Of a stretch of 34,556 nt of DNA, positions 9,070-17,352 are shown one piece after another. A model generated the notes under the pieces. The model did not search any database, was not told the DNA's origin, and worked only from the letters and a program-made list of their open reading frames with translations. How positions within the stretch are numbered: the first letter of the stretch is position 1; every line of letters starts with the position of its first letter. Source of the DNA: Candidatus Binatia bacterium (GTDB lineage: Bacteria; Desulfobacterota; Binatia; UBA12015); the NCBI GenBank assembly GCA_019749875.1, contig JAIEPK010000429.1, forward strand, positions 1 to 34,556, given 5' to 3'. The position numbers and the translations under genes were made by a program.

Positions 9070-9434
9070 AGGCCCACCCGCCGCCGCGTGCGGCGCGTGG
9101 CACTCCGCGGTCGGATCGCCATGCGGTCCGCGCCACGGGGTCGCGGGGCGTGCGGTCACCGGTCGCACCACGTGCGACGTCGGTCCGAAACGCGCGCGTC
9201 GTCGTGGGTGCGATCGTGCGCGCCGTGTGTCGCGAAGCTCCGTGACCCGTCGCGTGCGATGACGCGTGTCTTTCGTGCGCGCTTTTGCGGCAGCGGGGTT
9301 GATTCACCCGACATCGTGATTACCTGCCCGGTGCCTTCGACGAATCCAGAGCAAATTCGGGGCTGATCGCGGGCCTCGAGCCGGGGACGAGGGTGGCGTC
9401 CGAAACCGCGAAAATCACCCTGCGAGGGGACTAC
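9070..9434 (+). other. Intergenic region between grpE and dnaK
   Basis: This 365 bp gap holds no credible coding sequence. Just after grpE there is a small stem (CGCCG at 9082-9086 with CGGCG at 9091-9095). A larger interrupted hairpin spans 9097-9136 (GTGG/CCAC and CGCGG/CCGCG). At 9281-9298 lies GCTTTTGCGGCAGCGGGG, which recurs with two changes upstream of the TPR gene at 28713-28730. A possible weak promoter with TTGATT starts at 9299. dnaK has a good ribosome site (GAGGGG, 5 nt spacer). No CIRCE or sigma-32 site was recognised. Confidence 0.5.
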
Positions 9435-11369
<1,935 letters not shown>

Positions 11370-11376
11370 TGCGTGG

Positions 11377-11415
11377 CGCGGGCCGCGTGACGGCGAGAGC
11401 CGCGCGCGGCCCGCG
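11377..11415 (+). promoter_or_regulatory. Stem-loop 1 in the dnaK-dnaJ spacer
   Basis: CGCGGGCCGCG (11377-11387) is perfectly complementary to CGCGGCCCGCG (11405-11415), an 11 bp GC-only stem with a 17 nt loop. It is followed by TCGTCTTCTCC, which is only weakly T-rich. It could attenuate or stabilise the upstream message. Confidence 0.5.
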
Positions 11416-11425
11416 TCGTCTTCTC

Positions 11426-11454
11426 CTGCGCAACGAGGTCCGTCTCTTGCGCAG
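11426..11454 (+). promoter_or_regulatory. Stem-loop 2 in the dnaK-dnaJ spacer
   Basis: CTGCGCAA (11426-11433) pairs perfectly with TTGCGCAG (11447-11454), an 8 bp stem with a 13 nt loop that contains CGAGGTCC. It lies 38 bp before the dnaJ start. No T-run follows, so a role in termination is unlikely; message processing or translation control is possible. Confidence 0.45.
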
Positions 11455-11492
11455 CAACGTCAACTGACCGACAATCGCCGCCGGAATCCGCC

Positions 11493-12590
11493 GTGTCCGT
11501 CAAACGCGACTACTACGAGATCCTCGAGATCGAGCGCACCGCCGACGAGGAGACCATCAAGAAGGCCTTCCGGAAGCTCGCGCTCAAGTATCACCCGGAC
11601 CGGAACCCGAACGACAAGCTCGCCGAGGCCAAGTTTCGCGAGTGCTCCGAGGCCTACCAGGTTCTCTCGGACGCCAACCAGCGTGCACGGTACGACCGCT
11701 TCGGCCACGCGGCGTTCGAAGGCGGCAACGCCGGCTTCGACTTCAACGCGAGCGGGTTCGAAGACATCTTCGGCGATCTGTTCGGCGAGTTCTTCGGCGG
11801 CGGCGCACGGCGCGGCAACCGACGGCGCCGCGGCGAGGATCTGAGCTACACACTGACGATCTCCTTCGAGGAGGCGGCCTTCGGCTGCAACAAGGAGATC
11901 GCGGTGCCGCGCGCGGTGCAGTGCACCGAGTGCAGCGGCAGCGGCGGCAAGGGCGGCGCCCAGCCGACCAAGTGCGGCACCTGCCGCGGTGCGGGCCAGG
12001 TCCGCTTCCAGCAGGGCTTCTTCTCGATCGCCAAGACCTGCGGCCAGTGCAACGGCCGCGGCAGCATCATCAAGGACCCGTGTGCGAAGTGCGGCGGCGC
12101 CGGACGCGTGCGCAAGGAGCACACGCTCGACGTCAAGGTCCCGGGCGGGGTCGATACCGGCACGCGCCTCAAGCTGCGCGGCGAGGGCGAGGCCGGCAAC
12201 GCCGGCGCCGGCGACCTGTTCGTGGTGATCAACGTCGAGGAGCACGACGTCTTCCGTCGCGACGGCAACGACGTCGTGTGCGACGTGCGCATCGGGTTCC
12301 CGCAGGCCGCACTCGGCGCCGAGATCGAGGTGCCGACCCTCGAAGGTCCCGTCAAGTTGAAGGTCAAGGAGGGCACGCAGTCCGGCAGCGTGTTCCGCCT
12401 GCGCGGCAAAGGCGTGCCCGACCTGCACGGCTACGGCCGCGGTGACCAGCTGACGCGCGTCTTCGTCGAGACGCCGCGCAAGCTGAATCCGCGCCAGCGC
12501 GAGCTGCTCGAGGAGTTCGCCCAGATCTCGGGCGAGGAGGTCAGCGTGTCGCGCGGCTTCTTCGACAAGGTCCGCGAGAAGTTCGGCTGA
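11493..12590 (+). CDS. dnaJ: Co-chaperone DnaJ (Hsp40)
   Basis: A 365-residue class I J-protein that delivers substrates to DnaK and triggers its ATPase. The J domain occupies residues 1-70 with the HPD triad in KYHPDRN. A Gly/Phe-rich segment follows ([27 protein letters not shown] region). The zinc domain has all four repeats: [24 protein letters not shown] and CAKCGGAG. The C-terminal substrate-binding domains are complete. The start chosen is the GTG at 11493, which gives a normal amino end (MSVKRDYYE); no strong ribosome site is visible. It follows dnaK after 123 bp with two hairpins and is followed by thiL 53 bp later on the same strand. Confidence 0.97.
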   Translation: MSVKRDYYEILEIERTADEETIKKAFRKLALKYHPDRNPNDKLAEAKFRECSEAYQVLSDANQRARYDRFGHAAFEGGNAGFDFNASGFEDIFGDLFGEFFGGGARRGNRRRRGEDLSYTLTISFEEAAFGCNKEIAVPRAVQCTECSGSGGKGGAQPTKCGTCRGAGQVRFQQGFFSIAKTCGQCNGRGSIIKDPCAKCGGAGRVRKEHTLDVKVPGGVDTGTRLKLRGEGEAGNAGAGDLFVVINVEEHDVFRRDGNDVVCDVRIGFPQAALGAEIEVPTLEGPVKLKVKEGTQSGSVFRLRGKGVPDLHGYGRGDQLTRVFVETPRKLNPRQRELLEEFAQISGEEVSVSRGFFDKVREKFG

Positions 12591-12643
12591 GCGTCGGGCC
12601 GAACGGGTGGAATCTCTGCTGCCCCGAGGCCTCGAGGTGTTGC

Positions 12644-13648
12644 TTGACTGATCCGCCGACGCTGCGCGACGTCGGCGAGCATCCGTTCCTCGCGCGACTC
12701 TGTGCGCGCATCAGGGCGCGGGAGAGCGCTCGACCGCACAGCGCCCGGCTGCTCGTTCCGCCGGGCGACGACTGCGCGGTGCTCGCGGCGGGCGCACGTC
12801 CGCTCGTCCTCACCACCGACGCGCTGGTCGAGGGCGTCCACTTCCGGCGCGGCTGGCTCGACGCACGTCAGCTCGGATGCCGCGCGATCGCGGTCAACCT
12901 GAGCGACCTCGCGGCGATGGGCGCCGAGCCCGTCTGGACGCTGGTCGCGATCGCGGCACCCGCGGATCTGCCCGCGCAGGTGCTCGACGAGATCCTCGAC
13001 GGCTGCCAGGACTCGAGCGCCGCAGCCGGCGCCATGCTGGTCGGCGGAAATCTGACCACCGCGCCGGTGCTCTCGATCACGGTGACCGCAGGCGGCGAGC
13101 TGTCCGGTCCGTGCCTGACGCGTGCCGGCGCGCGCGCGGGCGACCACCTCGTCGTCACGGGAACGCTCGGCGGCGCCGCGGCGGCCGTCGCGGCCTGGCT
13201 CGCGGAGGCCACGCCGAGATCCGAGCTCGCCGAGCGCTTCGTTGCCCCGGTCGCGCGGATCGCGGCCGGAAAGGCGCTCGCAGCCGCGGGCGCGCACGCG
13301 GCGATCGACGTCAGCGACGGCCTGCTCGCCGACCTCGGCCATCTCTGTGCGGCGAGCGGCGTCGGCGCCATCGTCGAGCGCGCCCGGCTGCCGCGCCTGC
13401 CCGCGGTCGCGCGACTCGATGCGACCGAGCACGACTTCGCGGCCTGCGGCGGCGAGGACTACGAGCTCGTGGTCGCGTGTCCCGACGACCTCGTCGCCCG
13501 CCTCGACGAGCTCACGCGGACCACCGACACGCCGCTCACCGTGATCGGACGCTGCACCGACGCCGCCGGCGTCGTTCTGCACGACGAGAGCGGGCGACCG
13601 CATGCGGTGCGGCAGCGCGGCTTCGACCACTTCGCGAGGACCCCATGA
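12644..13648 (+). CDS. thiL: Thiamine-monophosphate kinase ThiL
   Basis: A 334-residue kinase that phosphorylates thiamine monophosphate to thiamine diphosphate, the last step of cofactor synthesis. Family motifs are in order: GDDCAV, TTDALVEGVHF, NLSDLAAMGA, VGGNL, VTGTLGG, AIDVSDGLLADL, CGGEDYEL and the terminal GFDHF. The start is a TTG at 12644, supported by a strong ribosome site GAGGTG four bases upstream. Its last codon overlaps the larB start in an ATGA arrangement, so the two are translationally coupled. The link between thiamine and nickel-pincer genes has no known biochemical reason. Confidence 0.95.
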   Translation: MTDPPTLRDVGEHPFLARLCARIRARESARPHSARLLVPPGDDCAVLAAGARPLVLTTDALVEGVHFRRGWLDARQLGCRAIAVNLSDLAAMGAEPVWTLVAIAAPADLPAQVLDEILDGCQDSSAAAGAMLVGGNLTTAPVLSITVTAGGELSGPCLTRAGARAGDHLVVTGTLGGAAAAVAAWLAEATPRSELAERFVAPVARIAAGKALAAAGAHAAIDVSDGLLADLGHLCAASGVGAIVERARLPRLPAVARLDATEHDFAACGGEDYELVVACPDDLVARLDELTRTTDTPLTVIGRCTDAAGVVLHDESGRPHAVRQRGFDHFARTP

Positions 13649-14394
13649 CACCGGAGCGGCTGCGCGCGATCCTGTCCCGCGTCAAGGACGGCGAGCTCGA
13701 CGTCGACGGCGCGCTCGGCGCGCTCAAGCACTTGCCGTTCGACGATCTCGGCTTCGCGCGCGTCGATCACCACCGCGAGCTGCGCGTCGGCCTGCCCGAG
13801 GTGATCTTCGGGCAAGGCAAGAGCGCCGCGCAGATCGCCGCGGTCGCGGCCCGGCTGCGCGATGCGGGCCAGTGCGTCCTGGTGACCCGGCTCGACGCGC
13901 CGACCGCGGCCGGCGTGCGCGAGCTGCTGCCCGAGCTCGACTACGATCCCGTGTCACGCACCGGTGCGCTGCTGCTGCCGCGCGATCCCGCGCCGACGCG
14001 CGGCACCGTGCTCGTCGTCGCAGCGGGCACGACGGATCTGCCGGTTGCGGAGGAGGCGGCGCGCACGCTCGAGGTCTTCGCGCAGCCGGTGGAGCGACTG
14101 CACGACGTCGGCGTTTCCGGGCTGCACCGGCTTCTCGCCTGCAAGGACCAGCTGGTGCGCGCGAGCGTGCTGATCGTCGTCGCCGGGATGGAGGGCGCGC
14201 TGCCGAGCGTCGTCGCCGGGCTCGTCGACCGGCCGGTGATCGCCGTTCCGACCAGCGTCGGCTACGGCGCGTCGTTCGGCGGGCTCGCGGCCCTGCTCGC
14301 GATGCTGAACTCGTGCGCCGCCGGCGTCACCGTGGTGAACATCGACAACGGCTTCGGTGCCGCGGTCGCGGCCACCGCGATCAACCGCCCGTGA
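13645..14394 (+). CDS. larB: LarB, pyridinium-3,5-biscarboxylate mononucleotide synthase (nickel-pincer cofactor)
   Basis: A 249-residue enzyme that carboxylates and hydrolyses nicotinate adenine dinucleotide, the first step toward the nickel-pincer nucleotide used by lactate racemase and related enzymes. The N-terminal part is the usual LarB helix and strand region ending in LPEVIFGQGKS. The C-terminal part resembles PurE, with VAAGTTDLPVAEEA, VAGMEGALPSVVAGL and PTSVGYGASFGG, and ends with the family block NSCAAGVTVVNIDNGFGAA. The ATG overlaps the thiL stop (ATGA). LarC is encoded 12 kb away at 26002; LarE and the cofactor-using LarA are not in the window. Identification by motif recognition is strong. 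Confidence 0.93.
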   Translation: MTPERLRAILSRVKDGELDVDGALGALKHLPFDDLGFARVDHHRELRVGLPEVIFGQGKSAAQIAAVAARLRDAGQCVLVTRLDAPTAAGVRELLPELDYDPVSRTGALLLPRDPAPTRGTVLVVAAGTTDLPVAEEAARTLEVFAQPVERLHDVGVSGLHRLLACKDQLVRASVLIVVAGMEGALPSVVAGLVDRPVIAVPTSVGYGASFGGLAALLAMLNSCAAGVTVVNIDNGFGAAVAATAINRP

Positions 14395-14404
14395 GCGCGC
14401 TTCG

Positions 14405-14438
14405 GTCCGGCTGCCGCGCCGCTGTTCGCGTGCCGGAC
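14405..14438. terminator. Candidate bidirectional stem-loop between larB and the convergent lipoprotein gene
   Basis: GTCCGGC (14405-14411) pairs perfectly with GCCGGAC (14432-14438). It lies in the 52 bp gap between two convergent genes, where a terminator would be expected. The loop is long (20 nt) and no T-run follows on either strand. Confidence 0.35.
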
Positions 14439-14446
14439 GCCGCGCT

Positions 14447-14869
14447 TCAGCGGTCGTCGTACCAGCGCCGCCCGTCGTCGCCGTAGCCCGCACCGACGTC
14501 GTCGCAGCAGTAGGGCCCGCTGCGTCCCACGCAGCAACGGTCGCGCGGCGCGCAGCACACCGTGACGTCGCCGTGCGAGCAAGTCAGGTCGTCCTCGGGG
14601 CAGCCCGAGTGCCAGCCGTCGCGGCGCGCGTGTCGGGAAGGATCGTCGTCCTCGTTCGCCCAGGTATCGGGCGACTTGGTGTAGTCGTAGCTCGGATCGA
14701 TGACCTTGCGGACGAGATCGATCGGACCGGGCGGCGGCGCGCCGGGCGCGCACGCGGCGACACCGAGCGCGAGCACGAGCAGCGCGATCGTTCCGCCTCG
14801 TACCGCGGCACGCGGCCGCGGCCGCGACGATCGCGATCGCTCGATCCGCCGGGTCGTCGTCGCCTCCAT
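14447..14869 (-). CDS. Small cysteine-rich lipoprotein, unknown function
   Basis: A 140-residue predicted lipoprotein with no recognised domain. An Arg-rich amino end is followed by a hydrophobic stretch and a lipobox at V37-A-A-C40. The mature part has eight further cysteines, including three CC pairs (VCCAPRDRCCVGRSGPYCC), preceded by GWHSGCPEDDLTC, and ends in an Asp/Tyr/Arg-rich tail. This pattern suggests a disulfide-bonded or metal-binding envelope protein. The start is fixed by a textbook ribosome site, AGGAGG, six bases before the ATG, which lies partly in the end of the upstream topoisomerase gene. It follows that gene by only 10 bp and so is probably in the same operon. I do not recognise the family. 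Confidence 0.75.
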   Translation of the reverse strand: MEATTTRRIERSRSSRPRPRAAVRGGTIALLVLALGVAACAPGAPPPGPIDLVRKVIDPSYDYTKSPDTWANEDDDPSRHARRDGWHSGCPEDDLTCSHGDVTVCCAPRDRCCVGRSGPYCCDDVGAGYGDDGRRWYDDR

Positions 14870-14879
14870 GGTCGTCCTC

Positions 14880-15923
14880 CTATGCCGCCCGGCGGCTCGA
14901 GCGCCTCCGCACGCCGGCTTCGAGCAGCGCGAGCAGTGCCTTCTCGCAGCGTCGCAGTGCCGTGCCATCGGTGCCGGACAGCAGATCGTCGAGCGACGTG
15001 ATGCGCGTATCGAGAACGCGGCCGCGTTCGAACGACGAGACGACCACCGGCGAGATGTACGACGCGCGACAGACCGCGGGTGTGTTGCCGAGCTGGGCCG
15101 CGGTCGCTGTGACGGCCGCGACGAGCTTCGAGCGCCGCTTGCGCACGCTGTCGGCCACGTCGATGCCCGCCTGGCAGAGCGCGCACGCGCAGATCAGCGT
15201 ACCGGCCCAGGTCCGGAAGTCCTTGGCGCTGAAGCGGCGCCCCATGACCTCCTTCAGGTACTGGTTGATGTGGGCGCGCCGGACGTCGCACACCGTGCCG
15301 TCCTGGGCGACGTACTTGAACAGCTCTCGACCCGGTAGCTCGAGTAGACGCGCCACGATCCGCGCGACGCGTGCATCCCGCAGCTCGCGCTCTTGCGGCT
15401 TGCCGGCCTTGCCGGTGAACGAGAAGCGCACCGTCGCGCCACGGACCGACACGTGATCGCTGCGCAGGGTGGCGAGACCGAACGTCCCGTTCGCGTCGGC
15501 GTACTCCTCGCTGCCCGGTCGAAGGAAGCAGGTGCCGAGGACACGGACGATGCATGCGAGCACCGTGCAGCGCCCGAGGCCGGCAGCCGCGAGATCGCGA
15601 GCGACGGTGCGACGCAGCTTCGGCAGCGCGCGTCCGAACTCCAGCATGCGCTCGAACTTCGCTTCCTCGCGCCGGCGTACGTGCGTCGGGTGGTAGACGT
15701 ATTGCCAGCGGCCTGCCGCATCACGGCCGACCGCCTGCACGCGCGACGCCGGCGAGGCGCTGATCGCGACTCGCGACCATGCCGGCGGCAGCTTCAGGCT
15801 CGCGAGACGCGCGCGCTGCGTCGGGCCGACGCGCACACCATCGGCATGCACGAAACGAAATCCCGTCCGGGGCGTACCAATGCGGCGGATGCCGGTTCTC
15901 TGCAGACGCTCGACGATGGTCAT
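14880..15923 (-). CDS. DNA topoisomerase IB, poxvirus/Deinococcus type
   Basis: A 347-residue enzyme that relaxes supercoils by nicking one strand through a 3'-phosphotyrosine. The N-terminal domain contains the family phrase WQYVYHPTHVRRREEAKF near residue 68. The catalytic domain shows the arginine in GLATLRSDHV, a lysine in FTGKAGK, the arginine in FRTWAGT, and the active-site tyrosine Y289 in CRASYISP. Asparagine in GNTPAVCR stands where eukaryotic enzymes have histidine, as in bacterial relatives such as the Deinococcus enzyme (from memory). The start is the ATG at 15923, with no clear ribosome site. Many bacteria carry this enzyme as an accessory gene. It lies 147 bp downstream of a DJ-1/PfpI gene and 10 bp upstream of a small lipoprotein gene. 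Confidence 0.93.
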   Translation of the reverse strand: MTIVERLQRTGIRRIGTPRTGFRFVHADGVRVGPTQRARLASLKLPPAWSRVAISASPASRVQAVGRDAAGRWQYVYHPTHVRRREEAKFERMLEFGRALPKLRRTVARDLAAAGLGRCTVLACIVRVLGTCFLRPGSEEYADANGTFGLATLRSDHVSVRGATVRFSFTGKAGKPQERELRDARVARIVARLLELPGRELFKYVAQDGTVCDVRRAHINQYLKEVMGRRFSAKDFRTWAGTLICACALCQAGIDVADSVRKRRSKLVAAVTATAAQLGNTPAVCRASYISPVVVSSFERGRVLDTRITSLDDLLSGTDGTALRRCEKALLALLEAGVRRRSSRRAA

Positions 15924-16070
15924 GGCGATCGGGCGTCATGGCAGGAAGCGTGCCGTCCGCGACGCCGCGCGTTCTCGTCCTGCGACGCGACGCCGTCGTG
16001 CAAGACCTACAGACGACCTGGACGATGTGCGCACGCGAGCGCATCGCCGAGGTGATCTGGGCGGCTCCGC

Positions 16071-16631
16071 TCAAGGGCGCTCGCGTGCGCTCTCGTCCCG
16101 CCCTGCGTCCTCGTGGTGCTGCCGTGCGAGACGGCGGAGGATGGCGTCGCTGAACTGCTCGAGGTCGTCGGGGCGGCGTGAGGTGATGAGGTTCGCGTCC
16201 TCGACCACGGGGCGGTCGACCCACGCGGCACCGGCATTGATCAGATCCTTCCGCACCGACGGCCACGACGTGAGCGTGCGTCCGCGAACCAGGTCGGCCT
16301 CGATGAGGAGCTGAGGGCCGTGGCATACGGCCGCGATCGTGCGACCGATCTCGCCGAGCTCGCGAACGAAGCGGACGACGTCGGCGTCGGTGCGCAAGTG
16401 GTCGGGCGAGTACCCGCCGGGGATCACGACGGCGTCGAAGGATTCGGGATCGCAGTCGCCTGCTCGAGCCTCGATCACGACGTGCTCGTGGCCCCGCTTG
16501 CCGGTGAACGTGCGACCGACCTCGTCGCCGACGATCACCACCTCGTGTCCCGCGGCGACCAGCCGGTCGCGCGGTACCGTCAACTCCGCGTCCTCGAAAT
16601 CCTCACCGACCGGAATTGCAACCTTTGCCAT
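16071..16631 (-). CDS. DJ-1/PfpI family protein (type 1 glutamine amidotransferase-like)
   Basis: A 186-residue protein of the DJ-1/PfpI superfamily. The nucleophile elbow AAVCHGPQLL places the cysteine at C103 with the following histidine, and an acidic residue precedes in the conserved VGEDFEDAELTVP segment. The block VVIPGGYSPDHLR is also typical. Members act as deglycases, chaperones or proteases; the true reaction here is unknown. The start is the ATG at 16631, supported by a GGAGGG ribosome site; a GTG 15 bp upstream is possible but less likely. The C-terminal 15 residues are charged and loosely conserved. It sits in a minus-strand run with a flavodoxin-like protein upstream and topoisomerase IB downstream, a set compatible with stress response. 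Confidence 0.9.
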   Translation of the reverse strand: MAKVAIPVGEDFEDAELTVPRDRLVAAGHEVVIVGDEVGRTFTGKRGHEHVVIEARAGDCDPESFDAVVIPGGYSPDHLRTDADVVRFVRELGEIGRTIAAVCHGPQLLIEADLVRGRTLTSWPSVRKDLINAGAAWVDRPVVEDANLITSRRPDDLEQFSDAILRRLARQHHEDAGRDESARERP

Positions 16632-16682
16632 CGTCACTCCCTCCACGAAACGCTTCCAGGGGGGTCAGCAACGAGCGTGCCC

Positions 16683-16702
16683 TCGCACGGCCAACCGTGC
16701 GA
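16683..16702. terminator. Perfect stem-loop between the flavodoxin-like and PfpI genes
   Basis: TCGCACGG (16683-16690) and CCGTGCGA (16695-16702) form a perfect 8 bp stem with a four-base loop. It lies 29 bp downstream of the flavodoxin-like gene. No T-run follows, so it may process or protect the message rather than end it. Confidence 0.45.
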
Positions 16703-16730
16703 AGGCGTCCGTCAATCGCCGGCGGGTCGG

Positions 16731-17192
16731 TCAGAAGATGCCGAGCGCGAGGCCCGCGGCCACGGTTTCGCCGAGCTCTTCACAGCGTGCGAGGTCGTCG
16801 TCCCCGACCTCACCGCGCACGATCAACGGGTCGGCGACCTTCTTCAGCGGGTAGCCGCGCACGATGCGCTCCACGCTGGTGACCGCTCCGGAGCCATCGT
16901 TGCCCGCTTTGACGAACAGCGCGTACGGCATCTGGGACACCCTGCCCTGCGCGGGATAGAACGTGCGGTCGAAGAAGTCCTTGAGCGCACCCGACATGTA
17001 GCCGAAGTTCTCGGGCGTCCCGAAGATCACCGCCTCGGCCCAGAGCAGATCGTCCAGGGTCGCGTCGCGGGCCGGAACGCTCCGGACCTGGACGCCGTCC
17101 GCCCGCCGCGCACCACGCACCACCGCGGCCGCCATGCGCTCCGCGCTCCCGCCCTGCGAGTGGAAGACGATCAGCAGGCGACGGGGCTCCAT
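16731..17192 (-). CDS. Flavodoxin-like / NADPH-dependent FMN reductase family protein
   Basis: A 153-residue flavodoxin-fold protein expected to bind FMN and carry out cytoplasmic redox reactions. The amino end PRRLLIVFHSQGGSAERMA is the phosphate-binding loop. The segment VIFGTPENFGYMSGALKDFFDR is the second flavin-contacting block of the family. The start is the ATG at 17192, which gives the expected MEPRRLLIV beginning; the frame extends 20 codons upstream but those residues are not family-like. No ribosome site is visible. It is the first gene of a minus-strand run with PfpI and topoisomerase IB. The electron acceptor is unknown. Confidence 0.85.
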   Translation of the reverse strand: MEPRRLLIVFHSQGGSAERMAAAVVRGARRADGVQVRSVPARDATLDDLLWAEAVIFGTPENFGYMSGALKDFFDRTFYPAQGRVSQMPYALFVKAGNDGSGAVTSVERIVRGYPLKKVADPLIVRGEVGDDDLARCEELGETVAAGLALGIF

Positions 17193-17317
17193 GGCCGCGG
17201 TATGCCACGTCTCGCGGCCCCATGCCCGCGCGTGGTCGGGGCGCCGCGACACACCCTCGACCCGCCCCGTTCACGGCTCGAGGCCCGCGGGTCTGCCGCG
17301 ACGGGCGCCCGCAACGC

Positions 17318-17330
17318 GGGTCACGTCGGA
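17318..17330 (-). terminator. Weak stem-loop after the propeller gene
   Basis: CCCGC-AAC-GCGGG lies 23 bp past the stop codon of the propeller protein. The stem has only five base pairs and lacks a T-run. Confidence 0.25.
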
Positions 17331-17352
17331 AGCCGCGGATGTCGCTCAGCTC

